From Spirochaeta lutea (GTDB taxonomy: Bacteria > Spirochaetota > Spirochaetia > DSM-27196 > Salinispiraceae), in the NCBI RefSeq assembly GCF_000758165.1, contig NZ_JNUP01000003.1:1-64000 (forward strand): 64,000 nucleotides of DNA, given 5' to 3'. Positions within the stretch are counted from its first letter, which is position 1. Each line of letters opens with the position of its first letter. The position numbers were made by a program, and so were the translations under genes. Shown one piece after another: positions 53,130 through 62,435 of this stretch. The notes under the pieces are model-generated. The model searched no databases. It had not been told where the DNA came from and saw only the letters and a program-made list of their open reading frames with translations.

Positions 53130-53936
53130 TTATGCCTTTTTTCCCTGGATAGAAATTACTGTATAGGAGTACCCTTGGCTAAACCCCAGTTTCCGTGCTA
53201 ATTGTGCCGAGCGGTAGTTCATGGCATCCCAATGCGCTTGTAAGCCCCTTCCTCGGCACTCCGATAAAAAGAATAGTCCTAAAGCATATCCTATCCCATT
53301 CCCCTGCCAATCCGGTAAAACATCAATCTGGATTTCCACCCATCCGGGATACAGGACATAGGTGCCTATACTACCCACTACCTTCCCCTGGTCGTTTATA
53401 GCGCATAACCCAAAACCATTTTGTAAAAAACTCTCGGGTCCGCCCAGGGGAATAAGGAGATCGGATAATTCTGGAATATTGATAATGAGGCTTGCATAAT
53501 CGCTCGTTATTGGAAAAATACGAATTCCCAAATCTCTTAACCGGGAGATTACTTCCATTCTCTGTTTTTCAGAATTTCCAAAACCCGTGAATGCTGTTTG
53601 GAAGGAATAACGAATGGTTTCTTCAAAAATAAAGTACTCATTCAACCATGGTAGCAATGGGTGGTAATCGGGTAGGATTTGGGATCCTATCCGAAATCCT
53701 GCACACGAATAGTGAAATTCATCGGCCAGGGAACAGATTAGGTTTGAATCAGTTCCCTGGATGAGATTGAAATCTCCAACTTGAATGATTGCGGCTTCTT
53801 TTTGTCGTCCAGGATAAACTGCCGCTCTGCCGGCAACTCCGCTAGTAAATGCCTTAATGATCCGGTGTTCAGAATCAAGGGATAGAGTGGGATCGCCAGG
53901 CTCTAGTATTTCTATTCTACCATTGTTGGTGTACAT
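53130..53936 (-). CDS. GNAT-family acetyltransferase-like protein
   Basis: The C-terminal half (about residues 165-268) is a GNAT fold with an acetyl-CoA loop QGNGIGYAL after the beta strand VEIQIDVLP and the end segment AMNYRSAQLARKLGFS. The N-terminal half resembles the extra domain of the ZmaR/YitI-like GNAT group. The protein is 268 residues from the ATG at 53936, which overlaps the aldo/keto reductase stop by 20 nt. The substrate is unknown. It is the last of four minus-strand genes that start with the DUF2161 gene. Confidence 0.75.
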   Translation of the reverse strand: MYTNNGRIEILEPGDPTLSLDSEHRIIKAFTSGVAGRAAVYPGRQKEAAIIQVGDFNLIQGTDSNLICSLADEFHYSCAGFRIGSQILPDYHPLLPWLNEYFIFEETIRYSFQTAFTGFGNSEKQRMEVISRLRDLGIRIFPITSDYASLIINIPELSDLLIPLGGPESFLQNGFGLCAINDQGKVVGSIGTYVLYPGWVEIQIDVLPDWQGNGIGYALGLFFLSECRGRGLQAHWDAMNYRSAQLARKLGFSQGYSYTVISIQGKKA

Positions 53937-54903
53937 AGGGGGCAATATACTCCTTGTAAACCTCCTGGACGACATTCATTTCTGTATCTGAGAGCGGTGG
54001 TACATCTGATGCTTCACAATTGGAGGTTATTTGTTCAGGACGACTGGCCCCTGGGATAACAGTACTTACTGCATCAAACATCAATATCCACCTGAGTGCC
54101 AAGAGGGGCATGTTATAATTTGAGGTGAGTCGTTGTTGCAGAATCTCCACAGCAGCAATCCCCTGCTCAAGCGGGACTCCAGAGAAAGTTTCACCTCTAT
54201 CAAAGGCTGCACCAGACCGGTTAAAAAAACGATGGTCATCTTTTGCAAAGGTTGTATTCTTGGTTATGGTCCCAGTAAGTAAACCGCTAGCCAGCGGAAC
54301 CCGGGCAATAATTCCAATATTCTTCTTCTGTGCTTCTCGAAAAAATAGTTCGGTTGGCCGTTGGCGAAACATGTTTACTATGATTTGGACCGTTGAGACT
54401 ATAGGGTATTCAATGGCTTTAAGGGCTTCTTCAACCTTTTCCACGCTGACACCAACATGCCCGACCTTTCCCGCCTCTTGCAGTTTTTCTAAGGCAGCAA
54501 AATATTCTGGCATGTAGTAGATATCAGTTGGTGGGCAATGAAGTTGGATGAGATCTAACTGTTCGAGTCCTGTATTACGGAGGCTATCCTCAATGAACTG
54601 CACTATGCCGTTAACCGAAAATGTTTCCGTCGTGTGGGGTTGAAAACGTCTGCCGCATTTAGTTGCCATGGTGATGTTACTGCCATATTTTCTTTTCAAT
54701 GCACCCACGGCTGATTCACTTTTTCCACCCTCGTAGACATCCGCCGTATCAAAAAAGGTTATCCCCTGTTCTATTGCGGCTTCCAGAATCTCCTGAGCCT
54801 TGGGCTCATTAAAACCGGTTCCCCAACGGCCTCCTACCTGCCATGTTCCTAATCCAATCTCCGAAACTGAAATACCTGTTTTACCAAGCTGTCTGCTTTT
54901 CAT
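53917..54903 (-). CDS. Aldo/keto reductase
   Basis: NAD(P)H-dependent TIM-barrel oxidoreductase of 328 residues. The catalytic tetrad is visible: Asp52 and Tyr57 (FFDTADVYEGGKSE), Lys82 (ATKCGRR) and a His in LIQLHCPP. The C-terminal cofactor-binding end contains TVIPGASRPEQI. The substrate cannot be predicted; many such proteins are general aldehyde reductases. AGGGGA lies 7 nt before the ATG. It sits between two GNAT genes, spaced 12 nt after one and overlapping the next by 20 nt, so it belongs to an unusual four-gene operon. Confidence 0.9.
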   Translation of the reverse strand: MKSRQLGKTGISVSEIGLGTWQVGGRWGTGFNEPKAQEILEAAIEQGITFFDTADVYEGGKSESAVGALKRKYGSNITMATKCGRRFQPHTTETFSVNGIVQFIEDSLRNTGLEQLDLIQLHCPPTDIYYMPEYFAALEKLQEAGKVGHVGVSVEKVEEALKAIEYPIVSTVQIIVNMFRQRPTELFFREAQKKNIGIIARVPLASGLLTGTITKNTTFAKDDHRFFNRSGAAFDRGETFSGVPLEQGIAAVEILQQRLTSNYNMPLLALRWILMFDAVSTVIPGASRPEQITSNCEASDVPPLSDTEMNVVQEVYKEYIAPYVHQQW

Positions 54904-54915
54904 GCTGGTTCCCCT

Positions 54916-55821
54916 TTATAAATCTAGATGCATTTCCCATTGACTAATGGGAATCTGAAAATCTAACGCTCGTAGCAGTCTACATTCCCATGAATCACTT
55001 AGTATATTCGTCCATGAGAAATGATGTACTGTTGAAGATTCTCCGATACTTCTGACGAAGGTTGATAATTCATACGGTGAAAGTTGTTCTGAAAACCAGC
55101 CATGTATCACTCCTCCGGCGTTATCTGTAATTACCGTAGCCCGTGTATTTGAGGTATGGGTATCGACCAGGGAATAGCAAGTGGTTTCGGATTGTATCTC
55201 CTCATAGGCAAAATAGCTATTCTGCCAACTCGGATCCCACCCGGATAGTGAATACGGAGGCGGTATAATCCCCATCGGAATGGTCTCGCATCGAACCTCT
55301 GATTGCGGTACGATATCACTCTCGATTGGTTTTCCAGTCTCCCCATAGTACGGAGCTATTGCCACCGAGAAATGTCGTTTTTTCTGAAAGCCAAGGGTTG
55401 AATAGAGATTGAGAGCCGAGGTATTGGTATCTATAACCTCCAGACTATAGTGTCGACAGCCATTATCGGCTAAAACTCGAATCACCGCCTCAAACATATT
55501 TTTTCCTAGTCCCTTTCCTCGAAAACCAGGTCGAATAGCCATACCAGCATTATACACTTCTTTTTTGTCTGGAGAAAAACCATTCAGGATAATACCCACG
55601 GGATGGTGTTGATCATACCGGGAACCAGTGGGCAAAATGTAGGAGTGGTCAAGATCTACCCTTCGTCGTCTACAAAAGTTTCGAATTGATTTTTCCGTCA
55701 TCGATACAGGTAACATATACCCTTCAAAAATCTCATTGAAGTACTGAGCTAGTGTCTGATAATCAACACCATGAAGATTATGTATACTAAGTCTATTATC
55801 GCAAAGGGTACTATGCTTCAT
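54916..55821 (-). CDS. GNAT-family N-acetyltransferase, two-domain form
   Basis: The 301-residue protein has a well-formed GNAT domain (about residues 15-165). AGMAIRPGFRGKGLG carries the R/Q-x-x-G-x-G/A acetyl-CoA loop, and NTSALNLYSTLGFQKK is the family's motif B. Residues 165-301 form a second, poorly matching domain that looks like a degenerate GNAT repeat, so this may be a tandem acetyltransferase with one active site. The start overlaps the DUF2161 stop by ATGA. The substrate is not readable. Confidence 0.8.
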   Translation of the reverse strand: MKHSTLCDNRLSIHNLHGVDYQTLAQYFNEIFEGYMLPVSMTEKSIRNFCRRRRVDLDHSYILPTGSRYDQHHPVGIILNGFSPDKKEVYNAGMAIRPGFRGKGLGKNMFEAVIRVLADNGCRHYSLEVIDTNTSALNLYSTLGFQKKRHFSVAIAPYYGETGKPIESDIVPQSEVRCETIPMGIIPPPYSLSGWDPSWQNSYFAYEEIQSETTCYSLVDTHTSNTRATVITDNAGGVIHGWFSEQLSPYELSTFVRSIGESSTVHHFSWTNILSDSWECRLLRALDFQIPISQWEMHLDL

Positions 55822-56525
55822 AGGTCGGGCTCATTCCAATACGGCAAGAGAGAAGAGATGTATGGCCGATAATAACCAGTGACTGCAGCCCTCCCTTCTT
55901 CGGAAACGGCGTAGAGCCCACGCGATAGTTTGTCAAACCAGCCGTAGTGATTAGCCCTAAGAATATCACCTGTGGTGACCGGACAGCCGTATGTTCTGAG
56001 ATTCTGAGGAGTCGATACTCCGTTGTCTTTTACAATCATTGTCCAGGCAATTCGAAGTGTTTTTTGCCTGTACGCCGTCAACACCGGCTCGGTAGACGGT
56101 AGTCCTGCACCTGTCAACTCGGTATACCTACTATCAATCTCCCGCAGAATTCGCTGTCTCCGTTTACCGCCATGGGCAGTTTGGGATGGATGTATTTCTG
56201 GGACAACTGTGATGTTCCGCGATGTAAACCGTACAACTAACAACCCTATTCCAAGCTCTTTCAATAAGCCCTTGGCGTCAGAGTGGTTTGACAGCCTGCC
56301 CTTGGAACCTCGTACGGGAACACATACATATACACTGTCAGCTGTTTTTTTTCGGCGTAGTGCCTGATAGACTAGGGATAGGCAGAAACGAAGTTTGAGC
56401 TCTATTGCAATGAGCTCGCCATCCTTGACAGCTGCGATATCCCAGTTAGTAACTTCTCCATGAACAGAGTACCCCTGGCCCTCTAGGTAGGTTTTTACAG
56501 GGACGAAAAGTTCTTGTTCTCTCAT
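55818..56525 (-). CDS. DUF2161 protein, PD-(D/E)XK nuclease-like domain
   Basis: The 235-residue protein matches DUF2161-type proteins, which have a PD-(D/E)XK fold. The active-site pattern is visible as VTNWDIAAVKDGELIAIELKLR (Asp29, then Glu-x-Lys near residues 42-44). Conserved Arg/Lys segments around residue 55 (RRKKTADSVYVCVPVRG) follow. The C-terminal third (about 150-235) looks like a winged-helix region (LRIAWTMIVKDNGVSTPQNLRTYG, GWFDKLSRGLYAVSEEGRAAV), which could bind DNA. Substrate and role are unknown. It is the first gene of the operon, with a leaderless-type promoter. Confidence 0.75.
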   Translation of the reverse strand: MREQELFVPVKTYLEGQGYSVHGEVTNWDIAAVKDGELIAIELKLRFCLSLVYQALRRKKTADSVYVCVPVRGSKGRLSNHSDAKGLLKELGIGLLVVRFTSRNITVVPEIHPSQTAHGGKRRQRILREIDSRYTELTGAGLPSTEPVLTAYRQKTLRIAWTMIVKDNGVSTPQNLRTYGCPVTTGDILRANHYGWFDKLSRGLYAVSEEGRAAVTGYYRPYISSLLPYWNEPDL

Positions 56526-56534
56526 CGTATCAGT

Positions 56535-56563
56535 ATTGTAGGTTCTTACCGTAAAAGCTGCAA
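56535..56563 (-). promoter_or_regulatory. Leaderless-type promoter of the DUF2161 operon
   Basis: On the minus strand TTGCAG (56563-56558), 17 bp and TACAAT (56540-56535) end 9 nt before the ATG at 56525. No ribosome-binding site is seen. The -35 is weak (TTG only). Confidence 0.45.
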
Positions 56564-56580
56564 CTCCCTGCTCAGTAGAC

Positions 56581-56603
56581 CACCCCAGGGTTCTCCTGGG
56601 GTG
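56581..56603 (-). terminator. Hairpin at the end of the purine cluster
   Basis: CACCCCAGG (56581-56589), loop GTTCT and CCTGGGGTG (56595-56603) form a perfect 9 bp stem 19 bp past the guaA stop codon. No T-run follows on the minus strand, so it may protect the transcript end or assist Rho-dependent termination. Confidence 0.6.
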
Positions 56604-56622
56604 TGTACCCCTGATCTAAGCT

Positions 56623-58173
56623 CTATTCCCATTCGATAGTAGCGGGGGGTTTGGATGAAATGTCGTATACAACCCGGCCGATCTGATGAACTTTATTGGT
56701 AATAATACTTGATATTTCTAAGATATCCTGCATCTCAAAGGGATACACATCTGCGGTCATACCATCTGCAGAAATGATTGCCCGCAATGCTAATACATAA
56801 CCGTATTCTCGGGCATCGCCAGCCACACCCACACTACGCACAGGGAGTAGAACGCAGAAGGCCTGCCAAATTTTATCGTATAAATTCCGAAGTCGTAATT
56901 CTTGAATGAAAATAGCATCTGCATCTCGGAGGATATCACATTTTTCTTTCGTAACCTCCCCGAGTATCCTGACCCCAAGTCCAGGTCCTGGGAAGGGATG
57001 TCTGCCTACAATCTTTTGATCGATCCCTAACGCAAGACCAAGGGCCCGAACCTCATCTTTATAGAGTAAGGAAAGGGGCTCTATGATTTCCCCGCGTTCC
57101 CTTTTTTTCTCGACTAGGGGTGAACGTACATTATGGTGGCTCTTAATCACCTGAGCCTTTGTCCCGACTCCCTTCCCTGATTCAATTAAATCCGTGTAGA
57201 GAGTTCCTTGGGCTAGAATTGAATTCTCGATTGTTCGTTTGGCGATTTCTTCTTCCTGAACTGAAATGAACATATCTCCAATGATTCTTCTTTTTTCTTC
57301 TGGATCAGAGACACCCGCCAATGCTGGAAGGAAAGAATCTTCTGCATTAATTAAGTACAGATTCTTAGCCCCTAACGAGGCCAAGGTAGTTGCTACCCGT
57401 TCACTCTCACCTTTTCGCATCAGTCCCGTATCAATGTACATAAGGTGTACCTGCTCGGCCGGTAAAGCTGACAGCAGCAGTCCACCAACTACCGTGGAAT
57501 CGACTCCACCTGAGATGAGTAACAGTACCGGACGATCCTTAACCTTCTTTCTGATATCCTCGCCTGCTAACTCTACATACCGCTCCATGGACCATTCGGC
57601 TTTGGCTTGGCAAATTTCAAAAACAAAGTTCTCCAGGATTTTCATTCCATATTCGCAGTGGCTCACCTCAGGATGAAATTGTATCCCGGTAAAATTATAC
57701 CGTTCATTCCAGACACAGGCTGGATGATGATTCTCGCTCTCCGCAACGAGTTCGAATCCATCTGCCACGCGGTCCAAACTGTCTCCATGACTCATCCAGG
57801 AGACAAAACGATCCGGTATGGTATGGAACAGAGGATGGGGGATTCGAAACGAAATACGGCTCCGCCCAAATTCTCTTGTGTGCTTCCTTTCGACGGTCCC
57901 CCCCAGGTCGTGGGTAACCCTCTGTAATCCATAGCAGATACCGAGTTTAGGAACCGGAAGCGACAGTATTTCGGGGTCTAACTGAGGTGCATCCTCAGAA
58001 TATACGGAATACGGGCTCCCGGAAAAAATGATACCCCGTACGTTTTGGGTATCTATGTCCTGATGGAGCGTGTCGCCTGAAATAATTTCCGTATACACAC
58101 CAATCTCACGGATTCTGCGGGCAATAAGTTGGGTTGTCTGACTTCCGAAATCAAGTATTAGTACTTTGTCCAT
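56623..58173 (-). CDS. guaA: GMP synthase (glutamine-hydrolysing)
   Basis: Converts XMP to GMP using ATP and glutamine. The 516-residue protein has the N-terminal class I glutaminase with start KVLILDFGSQTTQLIARR, nucleophile Cys in LGICYGLQ near residue 80 and FHPEVSH. The synthetase half has the PP-loop SGGVDSTVVGGLL near residue 225 and the C-terminal dimerisation domain ending KPPATIEWE. Length is typical. The ATG at 58173 lies inside purA, overlapping by 16 nt, so translation is coupled. It completes the IMP-to-GMP branch encoded just upstream. Confidence 0.97.
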   Translation of the reverse strand: MDKVLILDFGSQTTQLIARRIREIGVYTEIISGDTLHQDIDTQNVRGIIFSGSPYSVYSEDAPQLDPEILSLPVPKLGICYGLQRVTHDLGGTVERKHTREFGRSRISFRIPHPLFHTIPDRFVSWMSHGDSLDRVADGFELVAESENHHPACVWNERYNFTGIQFHPEVSHCEYGMKILENFVFEICQAKAEWSMERYVELAGEDIRKKVKDRPVLLLISGGVDSTVVGGLLLSALPAEQVHLMYIDTGLMRKGESERVATTLASLGAKNLYLINAEDSFLPALAGVSDPEEKRRIIGDMFISVQEEEIAKRTIENSILAQGTLYTDLIESGKGVGTKAQVIKSHHNVRSPLVEKKRERGEIIEPLSLLYKDEVRALGLALGIDQKIVGRHPFPGPGLGVRILGEVTKEKCDILRDADAIFIQELRLRNLYDKIWQAFCVLLPVRSVGVAGDAREYGYVLALRAIISADGMTADVYPFEMQDILEISSIITNKVHQIGRVVYDISSKPPATIEWE

Positions 58174-59387
58174 GGTTCCCTTCTCACTATGGTCTGAGAT
58201 CTATCCGATCCGACTGATACAATGGTAATCGGTGTTTCTGTGTAGTCCTCAATAAACGTAATGTAATCCTTCGCAGCCTGGGGCAGATCACCATATCGGG
58301 TAATCTTCTCTAGGGGGGTCTTCCATCCCGGAAAGCCCTTTAAAACTGGCTGGGCATTTGCAAGTTTTTCCGAACACGATGGGAACTCCTTGGTCTCCTT
58401 ACCATCAATCCTGTAAGCGACGCATGCTTGCACGGACTCCATGGCGTCATAGATATCAATATGGGTCAGTACCAATCCGTCAATCCCATTGCTCTGACAG
58501 GCATACCGGAGTGCGACTAGATCGAGATAGCCGCATCGCCTTGGCCTGCCGGTAGTTACCCCATACTCATGGCCAAGTTCGCGTACAAGATCTTCGAGGT
58601 CACCGTCCCGTTCTTTTTTGAATTCTGTCGGGAAGGGCCCATTCCCTACCCGTGTTGAGTACGCTTTAAAGACGCCCAATATGCCATCTATTTTTCGAGG
58701 GCCTATCCCTGCTCCCAGGGCCGCTCCTGCTGCTGCGGAGTACCCGCTTGAGACGTAGGGATATGTGCCAAGGTCAAGATCAAGGAGAACCCCCTGAGCG
58801 CCTTCCAGGAGCATTCGTTTGGGTTGTTCGCGATGAATGTACCCGGTAATATCCACCATCATGGGTTCGAGTCTTTCCGCATACGATAATAAATACTCGC
58901 GGTCATTGGGATCAATTAAATCCAGCCGCGCCGGATTAAATAAATCAGCTAATCGCATTCCATCTCGCATAGATTTTTGGGCATAGGTTACACCGATCCC
59001 CCGACCTGTTGTTCCGATGGGTTGACGTCTATGCTTATCAATTTCTATATCCTGTCGCTTGTAACCCGGAAGTACCAGATGAGCTCTGCTCGAGATTAAA
59101 ACTCGGCCCTTCCATGAAATCCCTTGTTCCTCTAGGACAGAGAGTTCGCGAAAGAGTGCCTCCGGGTCGATAACCATTCCAGTGCCCAGAATTACCGTTT
59201 TATTCTCATAGATAATCCCTGATGGGATCAAGTGTAGTTTATACGTTCTGTCACCATGTACAATGGTGTGTCCGGCATTTGCTCCCCCGGAAAACCGGAC
59301 TATTAAATCCGCATCGGCAGCAAGAAAATCAACAATTTTCCCCTTACCTTCATCACCCCATTGGGCGCCTATAACAGTGATATTCAT
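58158..59387 (-). CDS. purA: Adenylosuccinate synthetase
   Basis: Joins IMP and aspartate to adenylosuccinate with GTP, the first step to AMP. The 409-residue protein starts MNITVIGAQWGDEGKGKIVDFL with the GTP-binding loop. GRGIGVTYAQKSMRDGMRLADL, LLLEGAQGVLLDLDLGTYPYVS and the base-binding TTGRPRRCGYLDLVALRYA follow. I use the ATG at 59387 (GGAAGG 8 nt upstream); the frame upstream to 59402 is unsupported. It follows guaB by 18 nt. Confidence 0.97.
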   Translation of the reverse strand: MNITVIGAQWGDEGKGKIVDFLAADADLIVRFSGGANAGHTIVHGDRTYKLHLIPSGIIYENKTVILGTGMVIDPEALFRELSVLEEQGISWKGRVLISSRAHLVLPGYKRQDIEIDKHRRQPIGTTGRGIGVTYAQKSMRDGMRLADLFNPARLDLIDPNDREYLLSYAERLEPMMVDITGYIHREQPKRMLLEGAQGVLLDLDLGTYPYVSSGYSAAAGAALGAGIGPRKIDGILGVFKAYSTRVGNGPFPTEFKKERDGDLEDLVRELGHEYGVTTGRPRRCGYLDLVALRYACQSNGIDGLVLTHIDIYDAMESVQACVAYRIDGKETKEFPSCSEKLANAQPVLKGFPGWKTPLEKITRYGDLPQAAKDYITFIEDYTETPITIVSVGSDRSQTIVRREPWTKY

Positions 59388-59405
59388 AGTGTATCCTTCC
59401 AAGCT

Positions 59406-60842
59406 CTATCGAGAGTAGTTTGGTGGTTCTTGGGTGATGGAGACATCGTGTACATGACTTTCCTTCAAACCAGCAGCTGTTATCTTAATGAATTTTCTAT
59501 ACTCCCGCAATTCAGGTATGGAGCGGCAACCGGTATATCCCATGCCCTTCCGAAGGCCCGTAACAAGTTGATGAAGATACGGTCGTAATTCACCCTTGTA
59601 GGCTACTCGGCCTTCAACACCCTCGGGCACTGGATCTTCATGCTCTTTTATTTGGTACCGATCTCCGGATCCTGATTTTATCGCTCCGAGACTCCCCATT
59701 CCCCTGTAGGCTTTGAAGATGCGGCCTTCGTAAATAATTTCACGTCCTGGCGCTTCTTTTAGACCTGCAAACAAACCGCCAATCATGACTGCCGATGCTC
59801 CTGCACCTATGGCTTTTACAATGTCTCCGGAATATTTGATTCCCCCGTCAGCTATTACCGGAATACCGGCCTTTGCAGCTTCCTCGGCAGCCCATAATAC
59901 AGCACTGAACTGAGGGACTCCTATTCCAGCTACGATCCGGGTAGTACAGATAGATCCCGGGCCCACGCCGACCTTTATAGCGTCGGCTCCTGCCTCTATA
60001 AGCAATCGCGCACCTTCTTTGGTGGCAATATTCCCTCCGATTACCGGTATGGAATAGTTCGATTTTATGAAGCGAATTGTTTCCAGTACTCCCTTACTGC
60101 TCCCGTGGGCTGAATCAATAACAACAAAATCAACCTTCGCAGCTGTGAGTAGCTTCATACGGTTTTCAACATCATTCGTACCAACAGCAGCTCCGACAAG
60201 CAGTCGGCCTTGAGAATCCACTGCAGCATTGGGATATTTTCTATGTTTTTCCATATCTTTGACGGTGATAAGTCCGGTTAATACACCGTCATCGTTAACA
60301 ACCGGCAATTTTTCAATTTTGTGGGTATCAAACTTTGCTTGAGCACTCTCAAGGTCTGGAGTTCCGGTTTCGCAGATTGGGCTATGGGTCATTACCTCAG
60401 AGACTTGTTGGGTGTAATCCTTACAAAACCTAAGGTCCCGGCTGGTAATAATACCTTTCAATAACCCCTGGCCCTCAATAACCGGGAGTCCGGAAACACC
60501 TTCTTTATTCATGATATCCCAAACCTCTGCAACAGTTTGTTGGGGCGTCACTGTTATCGGATTTTGTATGATCCAGTTGAGATAGCGTTTTACCCTGGAA
60601 ACCTGGTCTGCTTGAATCTCAGGTGGGAGGTTTCTGTGTATTACCCCCACTCCACCTTCTAATGCAAGGGCAATGGCAAGATTTTCTTCCGTTACTGTAT
60701 CCATAGCCGCAGAAACAACCGGCAAGTTTAAGTGTATGCCGGGGAGAATCTGAGTAGTAAGATTCGTTTCACCGGGGAGTACCTCACTGTAACCTGGTTG
60801 AAGTAAGACATCGTCATAACTGAGTGATTCTAAAAGCTCCAT
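59406..60842 (-). CDS. guaB: IMP dehydrogenase
   Basis: Oxidises IMP to XMP, the rate-limiting step to GMP. The 478-residue protein has the TIM-barrel catalytic core with the Cys loop [15 protein letters not shown] near residue 290 and the flap with [10 protein letters not shown] tandem CBS (Bateman) regulatory domain is inserted at about residues 90-200 ([26 protein letters not shown]). An AAGGAG site lies 7 nt before the ATG at 60842. Its gap to purB holds a hairpin that may separate expression of the two. Confidence 0.97.
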   Translation of the reverse strand: MELLESLSYDDVLLQPGYSEVLPGETNLTTQILPGIHLNLPVVSAAMDTVTEENLAIALALEGGVGVIHRNLPPEIQADQVSRVKRYLNWIIQNPITVTPQQTVAEVWDIMNKEGVSGLPVIEGQGLLKGIITSRDLRFCKDYTQQVSEVMTHSPICETGTPDLESAQAKFDTHKIEKLPVVNDDGVLTGLITVKDMEKHRKYPNAAVDSQGRLLVGAAVGTNDVENRMKLLTAAKVDFVVIDSAHGSSKGVLETIRFIKSNYSIPVIGGNIATKEGARLLIEAGADAIKVGVGPGSICTTRIVAGIGVPQFSAVLWAAEEAAKAGIPVIADGGIKYSGDIVKAIGAGASAVMIGGLFAGLKEAPGREIIYEGRIFKAYRGMGSLGAIKSGSGDRYQIKEHEDPVPEGVEGRVAYKGELRPYLHQLVTGLRKGMGYTGCRSIPELREYRKFIKITAAGLKESHVHDVSITQEPPNYSR

Positions 60843-60876
60843 ACTTTCTCCTTATGTGTAACTACCATTGCTTTAT

Positions 60877-60902
60877 GAAAAATGGCTTGCACACGGCAAG
60901 CC
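60877..60902 (-). terminator. Hairpin between purB and guaB, possible terminator or attenuator
   Basis: GGCTTGC (60902-60896 on the minus strand) and GCAAGCC (60890-60884), with a 5 nt loop, form a 7 bp stem followed by ATTTTTC. The U-tract is weak. It lies 10 bp past the purB stop and 42 bp before the guaB start, so it could partly end the purB transcript. Confidence 0.5.
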
Positions 60903-60911
60903 CTTCTAGTG

Positions 60912-62354
60912 TTATCGTGACCGATTCCCGGCCTCGTTGAGACCTTGCATTCTCTTTCGCCACTCTTGGGCCAACTCATGGGCCTTGATGGCAGCCATGC
61001 CGCGGTAATTAGCAGGGCTTGAAAAGAAGGTATCAGCGTTTTGTCCGGTAATCTGGGCAAGACGTGCAGTTACCTTCTCCCAAACGGCAGGGTCCTGTTT
61101 CATGGCCTCCACGAAAGTGATATGCTCCGTGTTTGCTTTGAGGGTGAGTTTTCTAATAATTTCATGGGCATCAGCTTCGCCCTGTTGACTGAGGAGAATA
61201 TAGGCCGGTTCGGCGAGTACGCTTGAACCAGCTCGCTCCTCCAGAGTGGTAAGCAATTGCTCCCTATTGACCGATAGTCCGGAAATGATTTTATTCATAC
61301 GACGGACCGCTGCGGCAAATCCCGCAATATACTCTGCTACGAATCTTCCCGATGCTGAATTTGTCAAATCCCGTTGATGCTCTGAAATCTGATCCATATA
61401 AAACGTCATAACCCTGGGGGCAAAGGCTTTCCAGAGACTTTTCACATGCTCACAGTTCCAAGGATTACGTTTTTGCGGCATGGTTGATGAACCTACTTGG
61501 GTTGGTGAAAAGTATTCCCGTATTTCATCAATTTCTGATCGCTGGAGATTCCTAAAATCATCCGCGAGATTCGCGATGATCCCAAAGGCTGTGTTGATCT
61601 CGAGCAGTAAGCGAAGCAAATACTCAGGTTCCACCATCTGCGTCGAATGATCAGATGGTTTAAGCTCCAGCAAGGCAAGACAGGTTCTTTCTAACTCGTA
61701 GGGATCACTGGTTATCATGCTAGTAGCATTATAGGCGCCGACTGCCCCAGCTAATTTCCCTCGGAGGTCTTTTGAAAAATCAAGGATTTTAATAATGGAT
61801 TTCCCTAACCTACTGACGTATTCTGCTACGGTAAATCCGAAGGTTATTGGAACAGCGTACTGACCGTGAGTCCGTCCAACCTGGGGTGTTTCGGCTTCCT
61901 GTTCGCATAACTCACAGAGCTTCACTTCTAGGGCTTGTAGCTCAGGTATAATTACGTTCTGAACGGCATCTCGGATTTTCAACGCATTTGCTGTATCCAG
62001 AATATCAACACTAGTTGCGCCCATATGAACAAAATGCCGAATATCTTCGGGGAGCAGCGGCTTAAGAGTATTTACAAGAGCGCGAATGTTATGTTGAGTT
62101 TTTTCCTCTTCCTGATATACAATTTCGGGTGAAATCTTTTCTTGGGCGACATCAATCGCCTTGATAAGCTGTTCACTGTCCAATTTATTCAATGCGAGAT
62201 GTGTTTTTAAGAGCGCAAGCTCAACCTTTGCACAGTAACGAACAGAGGCCTCTTCACTGAGGTAGCAGGACAATGAATCGAACAATTCTTTATTAGATTG
62301 ATAATACCGATGATCCAGGGGTGAAATGTTAAGAAATATTCCTCGGGTTTCCAT
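60912..62354 (-). CDS. purB: Adenylosuccinate lyase
   Basis: Cleaves adenylosuccinate to AMP and SAICAR to AICAR. The 480-residue protein belongs to the fumarase/aspartase superfamily: HMGATSVDILDTANAL, the catalytic-His region QVGRTHGQYAVPITFGFTVAEY, and the signature GSSTMPQKRNPWNCEHV near residue 290. The start is the ATG at 62354 because a TTGACA-17-AATTAT promoter with extended TG ends 5 nt upstream, making the mRNA leaderless; a longer frame to 62369 overlaps the promoter. It heads the purB-guaB-purA-guaA cluster. Confidence 0.96.
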   Translation of the reverse strand: METRGIFLNISPLDHRYYQSNKELFDSLSCYLSEEASVRYCAKVELALLKTHLALNKLDSEQLIKAIDVAQEKISPEIVYQEEEKTQHNIRALVNTLKPLLPEDIRHFVHMGATSVDILDTANALKIRDAVQNVIIPELQALEVKLCELCEQEAETPQVGRTHGQYAVPITFGFTVAEYVSRLGKSIIKILDFSKDLRGKLAGAVGAYNATSMITSDPYELERTCLALLELKPSDHSTQMVEPEYLLRLLLEINTAFGIIANLADDFRNLQRSEIDEIREYFSPTQVGSSTMPQKRNPWNCEHVKSLWKAFAPRVMTFYMDQISEHQRDLTNSASGRFVAEYIAGFAAAVRRMNKIISGLSVNREQLLTTLEERAGSSVLAEPAYILLSQQGEADAHEIIRKLTLKANTEHITFVEAMKQDPAVWEKVTARLAQITGQNADTFFSSPANYRGMAAIKAHELAQEWRKRMQGLNEAGNRSR

Positions 62355-62359
62355 GGCCA

Positions 62360-62388
62360 ATAATTGCAAAATCAGAAAGGTTTGTCAA
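62360..62388 (-). promoter_or_regulatory. purB promoter, leaderless type
   Basis: On the minus strand TTGACA (62388-62383), a 17 bp spacer ending in TGC, and AATTAT (62365-62360). The hexamer ends 5 nt before the ATG, so transcription should begin at or next to the A of ATG. Confidence 0.6.
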
Positions 62389-62418
62389 AGGTTGCTGGAT
62401 AAAAAAACTGAAATAGCG

Positions 62419-62424
62419 CATAAT
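62419..62424 (+). promoter_or_regulatory. Candidate -10 for the 513 aa lipoprotein gene
   Basis: CATAAT ends 11 nt before the ATG at 62436. A convincing -35 was not found and there is no ribosome-binding site, so this is a tentative near-leaderless promoter divergent from purB. Confidence 0.3.
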
Positions 62425-62435
62425 AGTGCTCGCAT

